Notes: a model not told the origin generated them from the letters alone. A stretch of 64,000 nucleotides of DNA from Hallerella sp963660435 (GCA_963660435.1 CAVKYI010000005.1:1-64000), one strand, 5' to 3'; positions 42,001 through 48,969 are shown, counted from the stretch's first letter. Program-made: numbers and translations.

Positions 42001-42664
42001 GACAATCGTCACTCGTCAAGGATTCAGGAACCGTATTCAAGCGAATTTCGACAACCTGGTGTACCGATACGGGGCTTGGAACATCGTAAGTGGCGAGGCT
42101 CCGTCCCTGCAAATCGCGCACGACAACTTGGAGAGTGGGCGCGATTCTTGTAGCGCCCTGCTTCTGGAAAGCCGATTTTAAATAGGAGCAGGAAAAATAG
42201 CCTTTGGCATTCAAGGAAGCCTGCGCCAAGAGGGTCGAATATCCATTCCAACGATCGTAAACAAAGACGGTACCGGCGCCTAGAGGCGACACCGAATTGT
42301 AAAAAACAAATCCTTCGACGCTCCAGACATCGTCCGCAGAGGAATTGGAAATATCGATACTTTCCAATTCAAACGGAGTTTCCGTGGCGGCATACGTATC
42401 CGACTCCCACAGCAAATTCCCGGCAAGATCAAATAGTCGAACGACCAAATCGGGATGGTCGATGGAAGCATTCCCCTTCTGGAACATGTAGGAGGAAAAT
42501 ACCAACGAAAAAGATCCGTCTTCGCCGATGCCGCATTCCGCCATCCAGTCCAAAGTCCCATCGACAAGCCGATGGTAGGCTTCGATTTTTCCCTGACAGA
42601 AAGGAACGCCGTTATTCGACAGAATACCGGAAACATTCCAGATCTCAGGGACGGGGTAGGACAA
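33086..42664 (-). CDS. Tc-toxin A subunit (TcA-like), 3192 residues
   Basis: A very large protein with the hallmarks of Tc (ABC) toxin TcA subunits, which form pentameric translocation pores. Three beta-sandwich domains come first (about 5-345). The helical shell contains ILSPSAYLLDLLEFL (about 946-960; the VRP1-type motif). NRKVFLYPENW (about 1879-1889) is the signature before the neuraminidase-like region. A helical pore-forming region with long coiled coils (about 2600-2960; charged Glu-rich stretch near 2735-2770) follows, and the C-terminal TcB-binding domain contains PFEGAGAISKWAL (about 3141-3153). No signal peptide is seen, as in other TcAs. The start is the TTG at 42664, six bases after AAGGAG; the in-frame TTG at 42670 touches the Shine-Dalgarno. 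No TcB or TcC gene is visible. Base composition shifts sharply near 33.55 kb. Confidence 0.9.
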   Translation of the reverse strand: MSYPVPEIWNVSGILSNNGVPFCQGKIEAYHRLVDGTLDWMAECGIGEDGSFSLVFSSYMFQKGNASIDHPDLVVRLFDLAGNLLWESDTYAATETPFELESIDISNSSADDVWSVEGFVFYNSVSPLGAGTVFVYDRWNGYSTLLAQASLNAKGYFSCSYLKSAFQKQGATRIAPTLQVVVRDLQGRSLATYDVPSPVSVHQVVEIRLNTVPESLTSDDCRVFGNIKNPLGYPLQADIEVAAFCLYYRESVDDFGRKTGTFEKAMLGNPANPDTFGHYEIIYNASSIPQGLRLDSKIAKGKDKVSLFAEVHYKKGGDGNDSDSPRSFYSAPLVFNGKSDQEIDFVLDLETDKPIESEFERLDNILKIYYQTVVSYKETIKVSLQDKISEFLDSVTRFPLVIGREDVDEAKARAYFKSFQIAHELVDSVEGLRGALASGTAPVQESVSVCAAYLYPLIRNAKIVDVSTLLAAGLDECEKVVQKSISANLVSSTLSANEFRLKIWNYLQKSRNVATEQENTFSPFFVFYLFLAKELELESNEYANADSNKKNGRRGRPKLTRLVEHQERLDRLLDMFSDCGSNYQDLIAFFKDDPSFLSSAEVDDLKFLVELGDFCNWYPDLVVSAYTLLHKENSPYKPCAKPDSLVSEADSLGAWKLEYLLKYGKALESDPDFWRDTIERTAERYACWCRDVSLALPLDLFPGTTANEQKQIAIRTLKERLRAKFPQTELKLKLSEFFVADDSEKPWKDLIGKLQSEPWMDFDLNASDLEMFLRKSAEAHAQDDEIPEATASDDEKEKIKILQRLFRLTNEPQAIAYLVRNGFDSASEIALADEESFVARHGLGMGNKELATNIHRLAKSFVANATLDVERYHGNLNESDNAILSLPRGLQNENATASQSGKAKLKAANSRTGNVARQRFPSKSCANWKTLFGSINRNSGTQNQSILSPSAYLLDLLEFLKQGQAYTKFVSRRPDVLALKMTKSNAEVSLPTIDLAIELLESLAARSSADQKAVPFCNQTPEKATVEDLRANPCPWTSEASTSGMDVEATAMKALGEKIYPMSLSQNFDRMRVSEIFANLSLDNASIARKLGKVETENACEDAWNAVLFLHGYDPKLLSSNRIENSHPVWELWGLTENDNEGLFFPDKSRQIESEDCEWHRVLSYLAFGLDRAKLTYEEFAEILASPVFEDSGVTVHADSESFQLSDVGGYRILFAANADEENFFFKLSVFIRRRMAFGWKIDDVAKTWNCQVDELAEIQELKARIGLSVQEAAVLLGKCSLTRDALKKIFPIDSLFDAYSEEAFADGSVLDFAKERDKLQNALSVAANVCLGMDSRDAVLLLLEFWKPVEERSLVSAFEDGLKILYRYGLWIVGNGLSVEDYLFLKRIGFPVELDGRKNCNETIDELELLRGSSLSVGDLKSIFEPQLISPTESSSFALEFNANVRKSLDEFDGVDYETAIHGLLKTLGKENAEEIFDAWKDNFEPDVGGKWNACLKDVLRYVSEPSPSWKEVFAADESGTAFYNALRDELAFERSLSLIAEKFSMTSDVLAELFEKLKDDALDDLAEWKNFAIREDIASINDLSENDVALIEILCNRIVRCSALYQFTQSLDLGFEWDWKNLIPPAERQRPNAGESEVEAERTPYGLFEDVLCAFAASSRILGKVYNYSELENLDASDEKIRISNDAFVAILAASGIDFERDENSLAVKSLETDSPSAWCRFAEMLSLYRKTNTLPADLKNLLDADDASYSEYAKTFEENLKLARTNPEWNRFIQGVNDKIRQRKRDALAAVVCNESQIPATAGNYPAVFVDESDIYSYYLLDVKMEPDMAISRTVQAVSCIQLYVQRALMGLEGGYTLNDTQREQWEWMKNFQVWVANRKVFLYPENWIDGDLRSDKTPFFVELEDRLAEVGNDQEAMTEALGEYLKKVCDTSEIDIVGACKQDGGSVAGVLYTLHIVGRTRGEPHTYYYRKYEATALYGGNWTPWEEIPVEIDGAAIQPAILGGHLYITWLQVVQGQKQKKTGESGGKQAAVSVEYYAELRLKWTAFTGTKWTGVKVGKQAVYDVSENQLDFILGENESLAERYFVIDVSDNSDALNLQVWRTFPDFVDTPHVVTVPVANSSPISGNAESLDGAPATTYILKTEVSREYRADQRINHIGNFSLTQDGADSASNEVEPDTGNPIAFTYGEFVKNHSPSGCRLVGNLFHNAGGSLVLQNGTRIFGNTRGPFKLLSVNMGFICHEDRPFFFMDSKGVFLVRTVSGDSGSGANSIPNYHVEMVSNPQAGEFRRRFLQGGPKWLYSRETEALPVSDSYYYSYSYYNYYFSVYLGYYTAGDWHAWDLSQTLFEHGYLPGSVVAEPYPSSTVDFCWGSATSIYNWELFFFIPMLLADRMLAEQNYEAALNWLQLVFDPRIDLTPYERTKRFVRELSKGARYWKFLPFFANPDADRSILSELSFPTPHDALPDRKAIQLLIDRWKNEPFNPQIIARYRPVAYQKYVVMKYLDALIGWGDQLFSQDTTESVNLAVQMYILAAEILGPKSAEVPDPKNATAFTVRDLMAKGSGVMNNAFVTYEDTMLTGKSREKETPQRLLPGKTMQLAHTTGMMFYFNVPRNETLAGYWDTVADRLYKIRNSLNIDGVKRTLALFAPPIDPALLVKAKANGISVSEALADASSALPYYRFKVMVAKAIEIVRDVMRMGRDLLDILEKYDAESLAVLRASHERTMLALQKTVTDMDVAELEKELESVEIEQENIEAEQAEQEEYYKPIKLEEQYDRFMEKARKVQETVESVKEAASVAYKIPDLDIGAIANGLGGPSFSALSAGGTKIAENLVNKAESYASRFVQRQVSAAKMKLQAEAERRLQDWTMAKTEKANRAKALEKKKTVAEIRIDYAKKQVEKAEREAELKDEMYEHLSEKYTNGELYGWLKKETGGVYKSLFQLAVKVACKAEKCYHFEIGDTDIDAKSSRTFIKGSGSYWDGLHSGLLAGEKLLADLHVMEVAYLENDRNELEITRPVSLWELENRTDLYEKGEPIPSPLKNLKDDGWCEFSIPELLYKIDFPNQYFRRIRDVRIEVIVPDYSGHYLNAQLTMTENSLDIKGKSSIRNRIGIQNMATSTAHQETGKFNFVFGTDKYRPFEGAGAISKWALAINGFQNTWDKNADHGFSTNDIKDVIVHISYTARMGGYE

Positions 42665-42706
42665 CGGCAACTCCTTCTCAGTGATTTTGAAACAATCTTT
42701 ACAAAA

Positions 42707-42737
42707 GAAATATAATCACTTTTCACAGCAAGTGCAA
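42707..42737 (-). promoter_or_regulatory. Promoter of the TcA gene
   Basis: On the minus strand TTGCAC (42732-42737) is followed after exactly 17 bases by TATATT (42709-42714), which extends to TATATTTC and so also fits the TAnnTTT pattern. Transcription would start near 42702, giving a leader of roughly 35-40 bases carrying AAGGAG ahead of the TTG start. Confidence 0.6.
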
Positions 42738-42834
42738 GTTTTTCAAAAAAAAATACATTGACGCTATGTAAGAATTTACGTCGGTTGCTGTTCCTCCCCC
42801 TCGAAAAAGACATTTCTCCATGGAAATTGGGCCC

Positions 42835-43110
42835 TTATCCCTTAAACCAGAGATTTTCCAAGCCTTCGTAAGTGAAAAAATCAAGACCGCGGAAAGGCGA
42901 AAAGCCCTCCGAATTTTTATACCCGGTAGAAGTATCGAACAAGCCCTGGAGCGACGAAAGCAAAGTCTCCCAGTCCTGGAAAGCATCGGAAGTCGAACCT
43001 TTAACTTTCAAAGCGACGCTTACGCTTGCGTCCTTGGTCGCATTGCCAAAACTCGCCTGGGCATACCGCTGTAGCTGGGTATCTTTTGTGTAATAATCCA
43101 TCAGAATCAC
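42835..43110 (-). CDS. Hypothetical ORF, possibly the frameshifted C-terminal half of the preceding lipoprotein
   Basis: A 91-residue ORF starting at GTG and overlapping the stop of the Ser-rich lipoprotein gene (GTGA). Its frame is open well upstream of the GTG; the residues just before it read SCDW and join naturally to VILMDYYTKD. It has a helix-strand pattern (LQRYAQASFGNATKD, SVALKVKGS, FQDWETLLSSLQGLF) and no signal peptide. Either a single-base frameshift has split one lipoprotein gene or the two are coupled genes. No family recognised. Confidence 0.5.
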   Translation of the reverse strand: MILMDYYTKDTQLQRYAQASFGNATKDASVSVALKVKGSTSDAFQDWETLLSSLQGLFDTSTGYKNSEGFSPFRGLDFFTYEGLENLWFKG

Positions 43111-43415
43111 CCAGTCGCAAGATTTGCGTTCGAACTGGAAATCGCCAAAACATCGCTTGAAGAAATTTCCGTTTCCGACGATGAAACCGCAGCACTGGAA
43201 GCGGGGTCGAATCCAGAACTTGAAGACGCTTCCACAGAACCAGATTCACCTCCGGCACTCGAAAGCATCTCTCCGGACGACGACAAGGACGCCTCTGCGG
43301 AGCTAAAAATTTCGACACTTGACGAAGACTCGTCTAGCGGAGCATCGGACGCGTTTTCGGAACAAGCCAAAAAGCCAAGAGAGATGGCGGCGAAGAGCAG
43401 AGGGAAAGACTTCAT
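43107..43415 (-). CDS. Ser-rich lipoprotein, possibly truncated by frameshift
   Basis: A 102-residue predicted lipoprotein (lipobox FLAC, Cys near 18). Almost all of the mature part is a poly-serine linker (ESSSSVEIFSS, SVEASSSSGF and similar). In this genome such linkers normally lead into a folded domain, but here the frame stops right after the linker, and a domain-like ORF continues in another frame. It lies between the putP terminator and the tcA promoter on the same strand as tcA. Confidence 0.6.
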   Translation of the reverse strand: MKSFPLLFAAISLGFLACSENASDAPLDESSSSVEIFSSAEASLSSSGEMLSSAGGESGSVEASSSSGFDPASSAAVSSSETEISSSDVLAISSSNANLATG

Positions 43416-43494
43416 TCTTTTAAAATAAGGCCCGTTCCACGAAAAGTTTTTCCCTGTAAGAAAAAATTAGAACGTTTTCAAATTCGAAGCATAC

Positions 43495-43531
43495 AAAAAC
43501 GGCCCCAGACAAAGGAGAGCCTGTGGGCCTG
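43495..43531 (-). terminator. Intrinsic terminator after the sodium:solute symporter gene
   Basis: On the minus strand GGCCC (43525-43529) pairs with GGGGCC (43501-43506), extended by an ACAG/CTG inner pairing, followed by GTTTTTG. It separates the symporter gene from the Ser-rich lipoprotein gene downstream. Confidence 0.65.
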
Positions 43532-43554
43532 GGACGCAAAATTTCGGGAAGCGC

Positions 43555-45108
43555 TTAGTTCGTTTCCGGGGCCTTTACCAGGTCGCTCAAGCGGCTCGAA
43601 TCGACCTGCTCGAATTCCCTCACGATTTCATCCGAAGGCTTTTTGGTGCAAAGGCTCACCACGACGATCGTGGCAAAGCTCAACACAAAGCCCGGTACAA
43701 GCTCGTACAGGCCAAAGATCGCGCAGGAAGCCGCAAAGTTCGAGAGGTAGAACTTCCACACAAAGGCGAGAATTCCGCCGACGAGCATGCCGCTGATGGC
43801 TCCCGCGAGGTTCGTACGCTTCCAGAAAAGCGAAAGCAGGACAACCGGGCCGAAAGTCGCGCCGAATCCCGCCCAGGCAAAGCTTACGAGACTCATCACC
43901 ACGTCCAGGAATCCGTGCGAAGCGTTAGGACGTCCCTGGTAGGCAAGAAGCCCCGCGACAAGAGCGATCACAAGCACGATGCCACGGCTTACGAGCATCA
44001 GTTCCCTGTTAGACGCATTCTTGTGAATCACCCGCTTGTAAAGATCGTTGCTGAAAGCCGAAGCCGAAACGAGGAGCTGCGAATCCGCCGTGCTCATGAT
44101 AGCGGCGAGGACGGCCGCCATGAGAATCGCGGCAATCACGGTCGGGAAGAGCTTCGAGGCGAGCACCATGAAAACCTTTTCCGGGTCATCCAGAACGATT
44201 CCCTGCTGCATCAGGTAGTAGCGTCCAAAGACGGCAATCAGGATGGACGCGCCGAGCGAAAGGACGACCCACGTCATCGCTATCCGGCGGGAATGCGTTA
44301 TCTCTTCGGGATTCTTGATGGACATGAAGCGCACAAGGATATGAGGCATTCCAAAATACCCGAGACCCCAGGCGAGAGAGGAAATCAGCGAAATCATCGT
44401 AATCGCCTTGCCCGTCGAAGCGTTCGTGAAGATGTTCATCAGATAGGGGTTCACCTTGTTCATCGCGTCGATCGTCGGAGCGAAACCGTCATTCAGCGCA
44501 CAGATCATCGCGGGAATCATCAAGACGGCGACGAGCATCAAAATACCCTGCACAAAGTCCGTCCAGCTCACGGCAAAGAATCCGCCGAGGAACGTGTAGC
44601 CGACAACGACCACCAGACCGACGACCAGGGAAACCGTGTAATCCCATCCGAAGATGGTCGTGAAAAGCTTGCCGCAGCTCACAAATCCGGACGTCGTATA
44701 GAAAAGGAAGAACGCGAGGATGAATACGGCGGAAATAACACGGATAATGCCGCGTTTATCGCGGAAACGGTTCGCAAAGAAGTCCGGGAGCGTGATCGAA
44801 TCGTTGCAAAAGTAGGTGTATTTGCGGAGTCTGCGCCCGACGATTTTCCAGTTGACGTAAGTTCCAATCGCAAGTCCCACGCCAATCCAGGCTTCCGAAA
44901 GTCCGGAAAGATAGATGGCGCCGGGAAGCCCCATCAGAAGCCAGCCGCTCATGTCGGAGGCCTGCGCGGACATCGCCACGACCCACTTGTTCATGCTGCG
45001 GTTTCCCAGATAGTAGGAATTCAGGCTGTTCGATTTACTGGAAAAGTAAAACCCGATTCCAAGCATCAAAAGCAGGTAAACGATGAAAACGATTATCGTC
45101 GTCGCCAT
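43555..45108 (-). CDS. Sodium:solute symporter, PutP-like (sodium/proline)
   Basis: A 517-residue inner-membrane protein of the SSF family with about 12-13 helices. The N-terminal block SYYLGNRSMNKWVVAMSAQ followed by SDMSGWLLMGLPGAIYLSG and the later FFAVSWTDFVQGILML are characteristic of PutP-type Na+/proline symporters. The ATG at 45108 is preceded by GAGGAG with good spacing; a longer in-frame start 31 codons upstream would add a non-homologous leader. Proline is the likeliest substrate, but other solutes are possible. Confidence 0.88.
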   Translation of the reverse strand: MATTIIVFIVYLLLMLGIGFYFSSKSNSLNSYYLGNRSMNKWVVAMSAQASDMSGWLLMGLPGAIYLSGLSEAWIGVGLAIGTYVNWKIVGRRLRKYTYFCNDSITLPDFFANRFRDKRGIIRVISAVFILAFFLFYTTSGFVSCGKLFTTIFGWDYTVSLVVGLVVVVGYTFLGGFFAVSWTDFVQGILMLVAVLMIPAMICALNDGFAPTIDAMNKVNPYLMNIFTNASTGKAITMISLISSLAWGLGYFGMPHILVRFMSIKNPEEITHSRRIAMTWVVLSLGASILIAVFGRYYLMQQGIVLDDPEKVFMVLASKLFPTVIAAILMAAVLAAIMSTADSQLLVSASAFSNDLYKRVIHKNASNRELMLVSRGIVLVIALVAGLLAYQGRPNASHGFLDVVMSLVSFAWAGFGATFGPVVLLSLFWKRTNLAGAISGMLVGGILAFVWKFYLSNFAASCAIFGLYELVPGFVLSFATIVVVSLCTKKPSDEIVREFEQVDSSRLSDLVKAPETN

Positions 45109-45145
45109 AAAGTCTCCTCGAAAAGATCCAAGCCAAAGATAAAAA

Positions 45146-48100
45146 TTAATTCTTGCCGAGCGTGAACACTTCGCGAAGTTCGGCATCGGAAAGTTTCGCA
45201 ATCCAGCTTTCGCCTGTGGAAACGGTCATCTCGGAAATTTTCCGCTTGCTTTCGATGATCGCGTCGATGCGCTCCTCGAACGTATCCTTTGTAATCAGGC
45301 GGTGAACGACCACGCGGCGGTTCTGCCCGATTCGATAGGCCCGATCGGTCGCCTGGGCCTCGACGGCGGGATTCCACCACAGATCGTAATGGATGACCTG
45401 CGAAGCGGCGGTCAGGTTCAAGCCCGTTCCGCCCGCCTTGAGCGAAAGGATCAAGATTCGGCGAGAAGAATCCGCTTCGAACTCGGTAATGACCGATTCC
45501 CTTGCGGCAAGCGAAAGCCCCCCGTGGTAAAAGAGCGGTTCGGTCTTGAGTTCCTTTTGGATGATCTTTTCGAGGATCGTCCCCATTTCCGTAAACTGGG
45601 TAAAGACCAGAACCTTTTCGTCCGAATCGAGAATGGCAGACAAGATGTCGATAAAGAGTTCCGTCTTGCCCGAAAGCCCCACGGAAATGCTTTCGTTTTT
45701 CAGATATTGCGCCGGATGGTTGCAAATCTTTTTCAACGCAAGGATCAGCTGGAGAATCTTTGTGCCGCGTTCAAACCTTTGCCCGGGATCCGTCGGATCC
45801 AGATTCTGAATTTCTTCCATAAAGCGGTCGTAGGTTTCCCTGTAGAGTTTCGCCTGCTCGGGCGAAAGGCTCGCCCAGTCATTCTGCGAAAGTTTTCCGG
45901 GAAGGTCCGCGATGATGGACTTGTCCGTTTTAAGGCGCCGCAAAAGGAAAGGCGCCGAGATCTTTTGAAAAAGTTCCGCCAGATGTCTGTTTCCAAGGTT
46001 CTGGATGGGCTTTTCGAATTCCTCGCGAAAGGACTTGGCGCTTCCGAAAAGCCCGTGGTTGCAAAAATCCATGATGCTCCAGAATTCCATCAGGCGGTTT
46101 TCGACAGGCGTTCCGCTCATCGCAATCTTGATATGCGCAGAAAGAGCCTTGACTGCCCGCGTCTGGGCCGTTCCCGCGTTCTTGATGTTCTGCGCTTCGT
46201 CGATGACGATGACTTGCCACTTGACGTCCTTCAGCTTTTTCCCGTCCGACCGCAAGATTCCATACGTGGTGAGAAAAACGTCCGCCTCCAAACAATCAAG
46301 CGTCCGGTTTGCCCCATGGTAAACGGACACCCGCAATTCCGGCGAAAACGTTCCGAGTTCCCGCTTCCAGTTTTGCAAAAGTCCCGACGGCACAACGACC
46401 AGCGCCTTTTTTTCGTCAAGGGCTCCGTCATTCTTCAATTGTTGCAAGAGCGTTATCACCTGCAAGGTTTTTCCAAGCCCCATATCGTCCGCAATGATGC
46501 TTCCGAATCCAAGCTTGGAATTGCCGAGCATCCACGCAAATCCGCGTTTTTGATATGGCCGGAAAGTCGCTTGAATTTGTGGCGGCACCTCGATTTCGCC
46601 TTCGCTCTCTTTCTTGAAGCGATGAATTTCGGCGAGAGCTTCCGGAGCGATATCCACCGATATTCCTTCCAGTTCCCCGGAAAGCGCAATCTGGAGAACC
46701 TTGATCGCCGGAATTCCGAAGCGATTTTTCAATCCGTCCTTCAAGCGTTCCGCATCTTCGGGCTCCACATAGAAATATTGGCCGTCATCATACAGCAATC
46801 CTCCGAAATCCGCATAGCGTTCCAGGAAAGCGCTTCCGCCAATCGCATGATCCCCGACAAGAACCGACCAATCCAGCTGCAAGAGATTCTCCAGCCGCGA
46901 AAACCCGGCCCGGGCCTTTTCCTCGGAACGAACGATTCGGGGACACACCCGACCGCGCACGACACGCTCCAATCCCTTCGGCAATTCGAGAGAAATTCCA
47001 AGGACGCGAAAAAGCGGAACCGCCATGTTCAGGAAGCGGACAGTCCCTTCCCCGGAAAGATGGATATTGTCCGTCGCCTTCTGCGAAACATAGGAATCGT
47101 ATCCATCGATGTAATTTCGAATCGGCAATGACGCCCGCAAGACTTCGCTTCTCCTTTCGCTCGGAAAATCCCGGGTCCAGAGTTTCGAAAACGGATAGAC
47201 TTCTCCCGTTTGCCTATCTACGAAATCCAGATCGACATCGATCTTTCCGAATCCCGCATCGGCACCATTCACGACGGGCAAGAACGGGGCTTCCGACATT
47301 TCGTAGCCCGAAAGCCATTTTTCAATCTCCTGCACGTCCGAGGACGCCCGACTAGACGAAAAATCCAAAGTCGCGTCACCAAAGAACGCATACAGAGCAT
47401 CGTTCGAAAAGCTTTTTTCCACGCCGCCTTGCACATAGGTCGAAAGAATCGCGATGACTAGCATTTCGGCGGAGTTTTTCACGAAAAGCCTAGGCGATTC
47501 CATCTCCGAACGTACGAATTTCGGCGGGATTTTCGCTTGCAAGGCGTCCAGAACCTTTCGCACTTCGGGAATCGATCGAAGAGGGAGCCAAAAGACTCTG
47601 GCGTTTTTCCCGTCGATGGCGAAAAGTTTCGGATAGACCGCGCCGCTGTTCAGGATTTCGAGAGAAACCTTTCTCGCCAAATGGAGAAGCCGCGCCGAAG
47701 CGTCCGCCTTCGACATTCCGGTTGGACCTTCCACCGAAACCGCGTCCAAGGCCCACTCCAGGGGAACCGTTCCAAACATCCAGCGCGATTTTCCTATGTA
47801 GCGGACAGCTCGCGCTTCTTCCAGATCGACGGGCTTTTCCGGGTATCTTTCAAAATTTTTCGAAAAGATTTCCAGAAGAATCTTTCGATACTCGTCAACA
47901 AGGGAATTTTCGAAAACGGAACCGGGAACAACCGCATTCAAGAGTTCCTTGCGGACATCGGGAATCCTTATCTGGACAAATTCGACCATATCGCAAGAGC
48001 TTTCGGATTTTTCGCACTCGCCATAAATGAATCTATCCGCAAAGTCAGGCAAAAAGCGCCGTTCCCTTTTCACGGAAAGCTCGCCTTCCCACGAAGTCTG

Positions 48101-48589
48101 CGTGCACTCTTCCGCGAGAAGTCCCATGTCCAGCCCGCGAATCGCAAAAAGAGCGAACGGATTTCTATCGATTTTCCTTCCGACGGCAAAGAGCGCCGCA
48201 TAGGCATGGATGCACATCCCCCGCATTCCACAGGAACACTTGGCGGAAAATTTCATCCCGAATCCCGGCAGGATCTTCAGCCCGACGCCTTGTACAAAAT
48301 CAAGCGTTTCCTTCGGTTCTAGCCGGCGAGCGAGCGAGGTCGCAAGCGGAGCGTTTTTCCTGAGTGCGTCCATCAGAGCGGATTCCTCTCCGTCCGAAAA
48401 GCGGGAGAGCATCACCGTTGTCCGTTGCGAACTCCAGGAGCCATCCACAACGCGGGCGTCAATCGTCCTTCCCGAAATCTTGATATCGACAGCTCGGGCT
48501 TCCGATTTCGCATAAAGAGGAAAGGAACGCTCGACAGCGTTCCGCCATTTATCGCCCCAAAGGGTATGCCTTGTCGAATCCAGCGCCAT
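45146..48589 (-). CDS. SWIM-type zinc finger and SNF2-family helicase (HepA/RapA-like)
   Basis: A 1147-residue protein. A SWIM zinc finger CSCGMRGMCIH lies near residues 116-126. A SNF2 ATPase follows: Walker A DDMGLGKT (about 700), DEAQ box (about 796), motif III SGTPVENRL, and a helicase C-terminal domain with LSLKAGGTGLNLT and the arginine-finger block QATDRAYRIGQ. Such proteins move on DNA or remodel protein-DNA complexes; the target is unknown. The ATG at 48589 is preferred to an in-frame TTG at 48598. A copy of the 163-bp element lies just upstream. Confidence 0.88.
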   Translation of the reverse strand: MALDSTRHTLWGDKWRNAVERSFPLYAKSEARAVDIKISGRTIDARVVDGSWSSQRTTVMLSRFSDGEESALMDALRKNAPLATSLARRLEPKETLDFVQGVGLKILPGFGMKFSAKCSCGMRGMCIHAYAALFAVGRKIDRNPFALFAIRGLDMGLLAEECTQTSWEGELSVKRERRFLPDFADRFIYGECEKSESSCDMVEFVQIRIPDVRKELLNAVVPGSVFENSLVDEYRKILLEIFSKNFERYPEKPVDLEEARAVRYIGKSRWMFGTVPLEWALDAVSVEGPTGMSKADASARLLHLARKVSLEILNSGAVYPKLFAIDGKNARVFWLPLRSIPEVRKVLDALQAKIPPKFVRSEMESPRLFVKNSAEMLVIAILSTYVQGGVEKSFSNDALYAFFGDATLDFSSSRASSDVQEIEKWLSGYEMSEAPFLPVVNGADAGFGKIDVDLDFVDRQTGEVYPFSKLWTRDFPSERRSEVLRASLPIRNYIDGYDSYVSQKATDNIHLSGEGTVRFLNMAVPLFRVLGISLELPKGLERVVRGRVCPRIVRSEEKARAGFSRLENLLQLDWSVLVGDHAIGGSAFLERYADFGGLLYDDGQYFYVEPEDAERLKDGLKNRFGIPAIKVLQIALSGELEGISVDIAPEALAEIHRFKKESEGEIEVPPQIQATFRPYQKRGFAWMLGNSKLGFGSIIADDMGLGKTLQVITLLQQLKNDGALDEKKALVVVPSGLLQNWKRELGTFSPELRVSVYHGANRTLDCLEADVFLTTYGILRSDGKKLKDVKWQVIVIDEAQNIKNAGTAQTRAVKALSAHIKIAMSGTPVENRLMEFWSIMDFCNHGLFGSAKSFREEFEKPIQNLGNRHLAELFQKISAPFLLRRLKTDKSIIADLPGKLSQNDWASLSPEQAKLYRETYDRFMEEIQNLDPTDPGQRFERGTKILQLILALKKICNHPAQYLKNESISVGLSGKTELFIDILSAILDSDEKVLVFTQFTEMGTILEKIIQKELKTEPLFYHGGLSLAARESVITEFEADSSRRILILSLKAGGTGLNLTAASQVIHYDLWWNPAVEAQATDRAYRIGQNRRVVVHRLITKDTFEERIDAIIESKRKISEMTVSTGESWIAKLSDAELREVFTLGKN

Positions 48590-48640
48590 TTTCGGCAAAA
48601 ATAAAAACTTTTGCTCAAATGTGCATTAGATTATCTCTAA

Positions 48641-48803
48641 AGGTCACCTCTAAAAATTGCTTTGGTTAAGAAAATTTGAATGAGACCAAGCGAAGGCAGG
48701 AATGAAAAGTGGCGAATACTGGAGGTATTTGCCACTTTGAATGACGAACCAGCGCGAAGCGTCGCAACCAAATTTTTGAAAATTGAATTTTTAGAGGTGA
48801 CCT
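48641..48803. repeat. 163-bp palindromic MITE-like element, copy 2
   Basis: Same 18-bp terminal inverted repeats as copy 1. The central hairpin arms are AAAGTGGCGAATAC (48706-48719) and GTATTTGCCACTTT (48725-48738) around TGGAG. Copies 1 and 2 differ by only a few substitutions and no indels. The left flank TCTCTAA is shared with the solo end at 59405. Confidence 0.88.
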
Positions 48804-48960
48804 ACACAAGTTCTCGAAAATCCTGTATTCTCTCGCGCAAGCGAACCGCCTCAGAGCGATACCGTTCTTCGAAAAACGTGAAAATTTGCATAGAATCGGC
48901 ATTTTTGCAAATTTCTCAAATTAATTTGTGCTTAAATGACGGATTTTCCGAAAAACTTGC

Positions 48961-48969
48961 TATATTTTG
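48961..48969 (+). promoter_or_regulatory. Putative -7 box of the rpsP operon promoter
   Basis: TATATTTTG lies 28 bases upstream of the rpsP ATG, with an AAGAGGT Shine-Dalgarno between. TTGC precedes it directly; no typical -35 is obvious. Confidence 0.5.

Noticed and set aside
42820..43074. Plus-strand ORF upstream of tcA that could be a divergent gene or antitoxin
   Set aside because: It is fully antisense to the minus-strand ORF 42835-43110 and has no Shine-Dalgarno or promoter-like box; the minus-strand frame has the better protein character.
43915..45165. 416-codon plus-strand ORF opposite the symporter gene
   Set aside because: It is His/Arg/Asp-rich, a typical shadow of a membrane-protein gene, with no recognisable domain.
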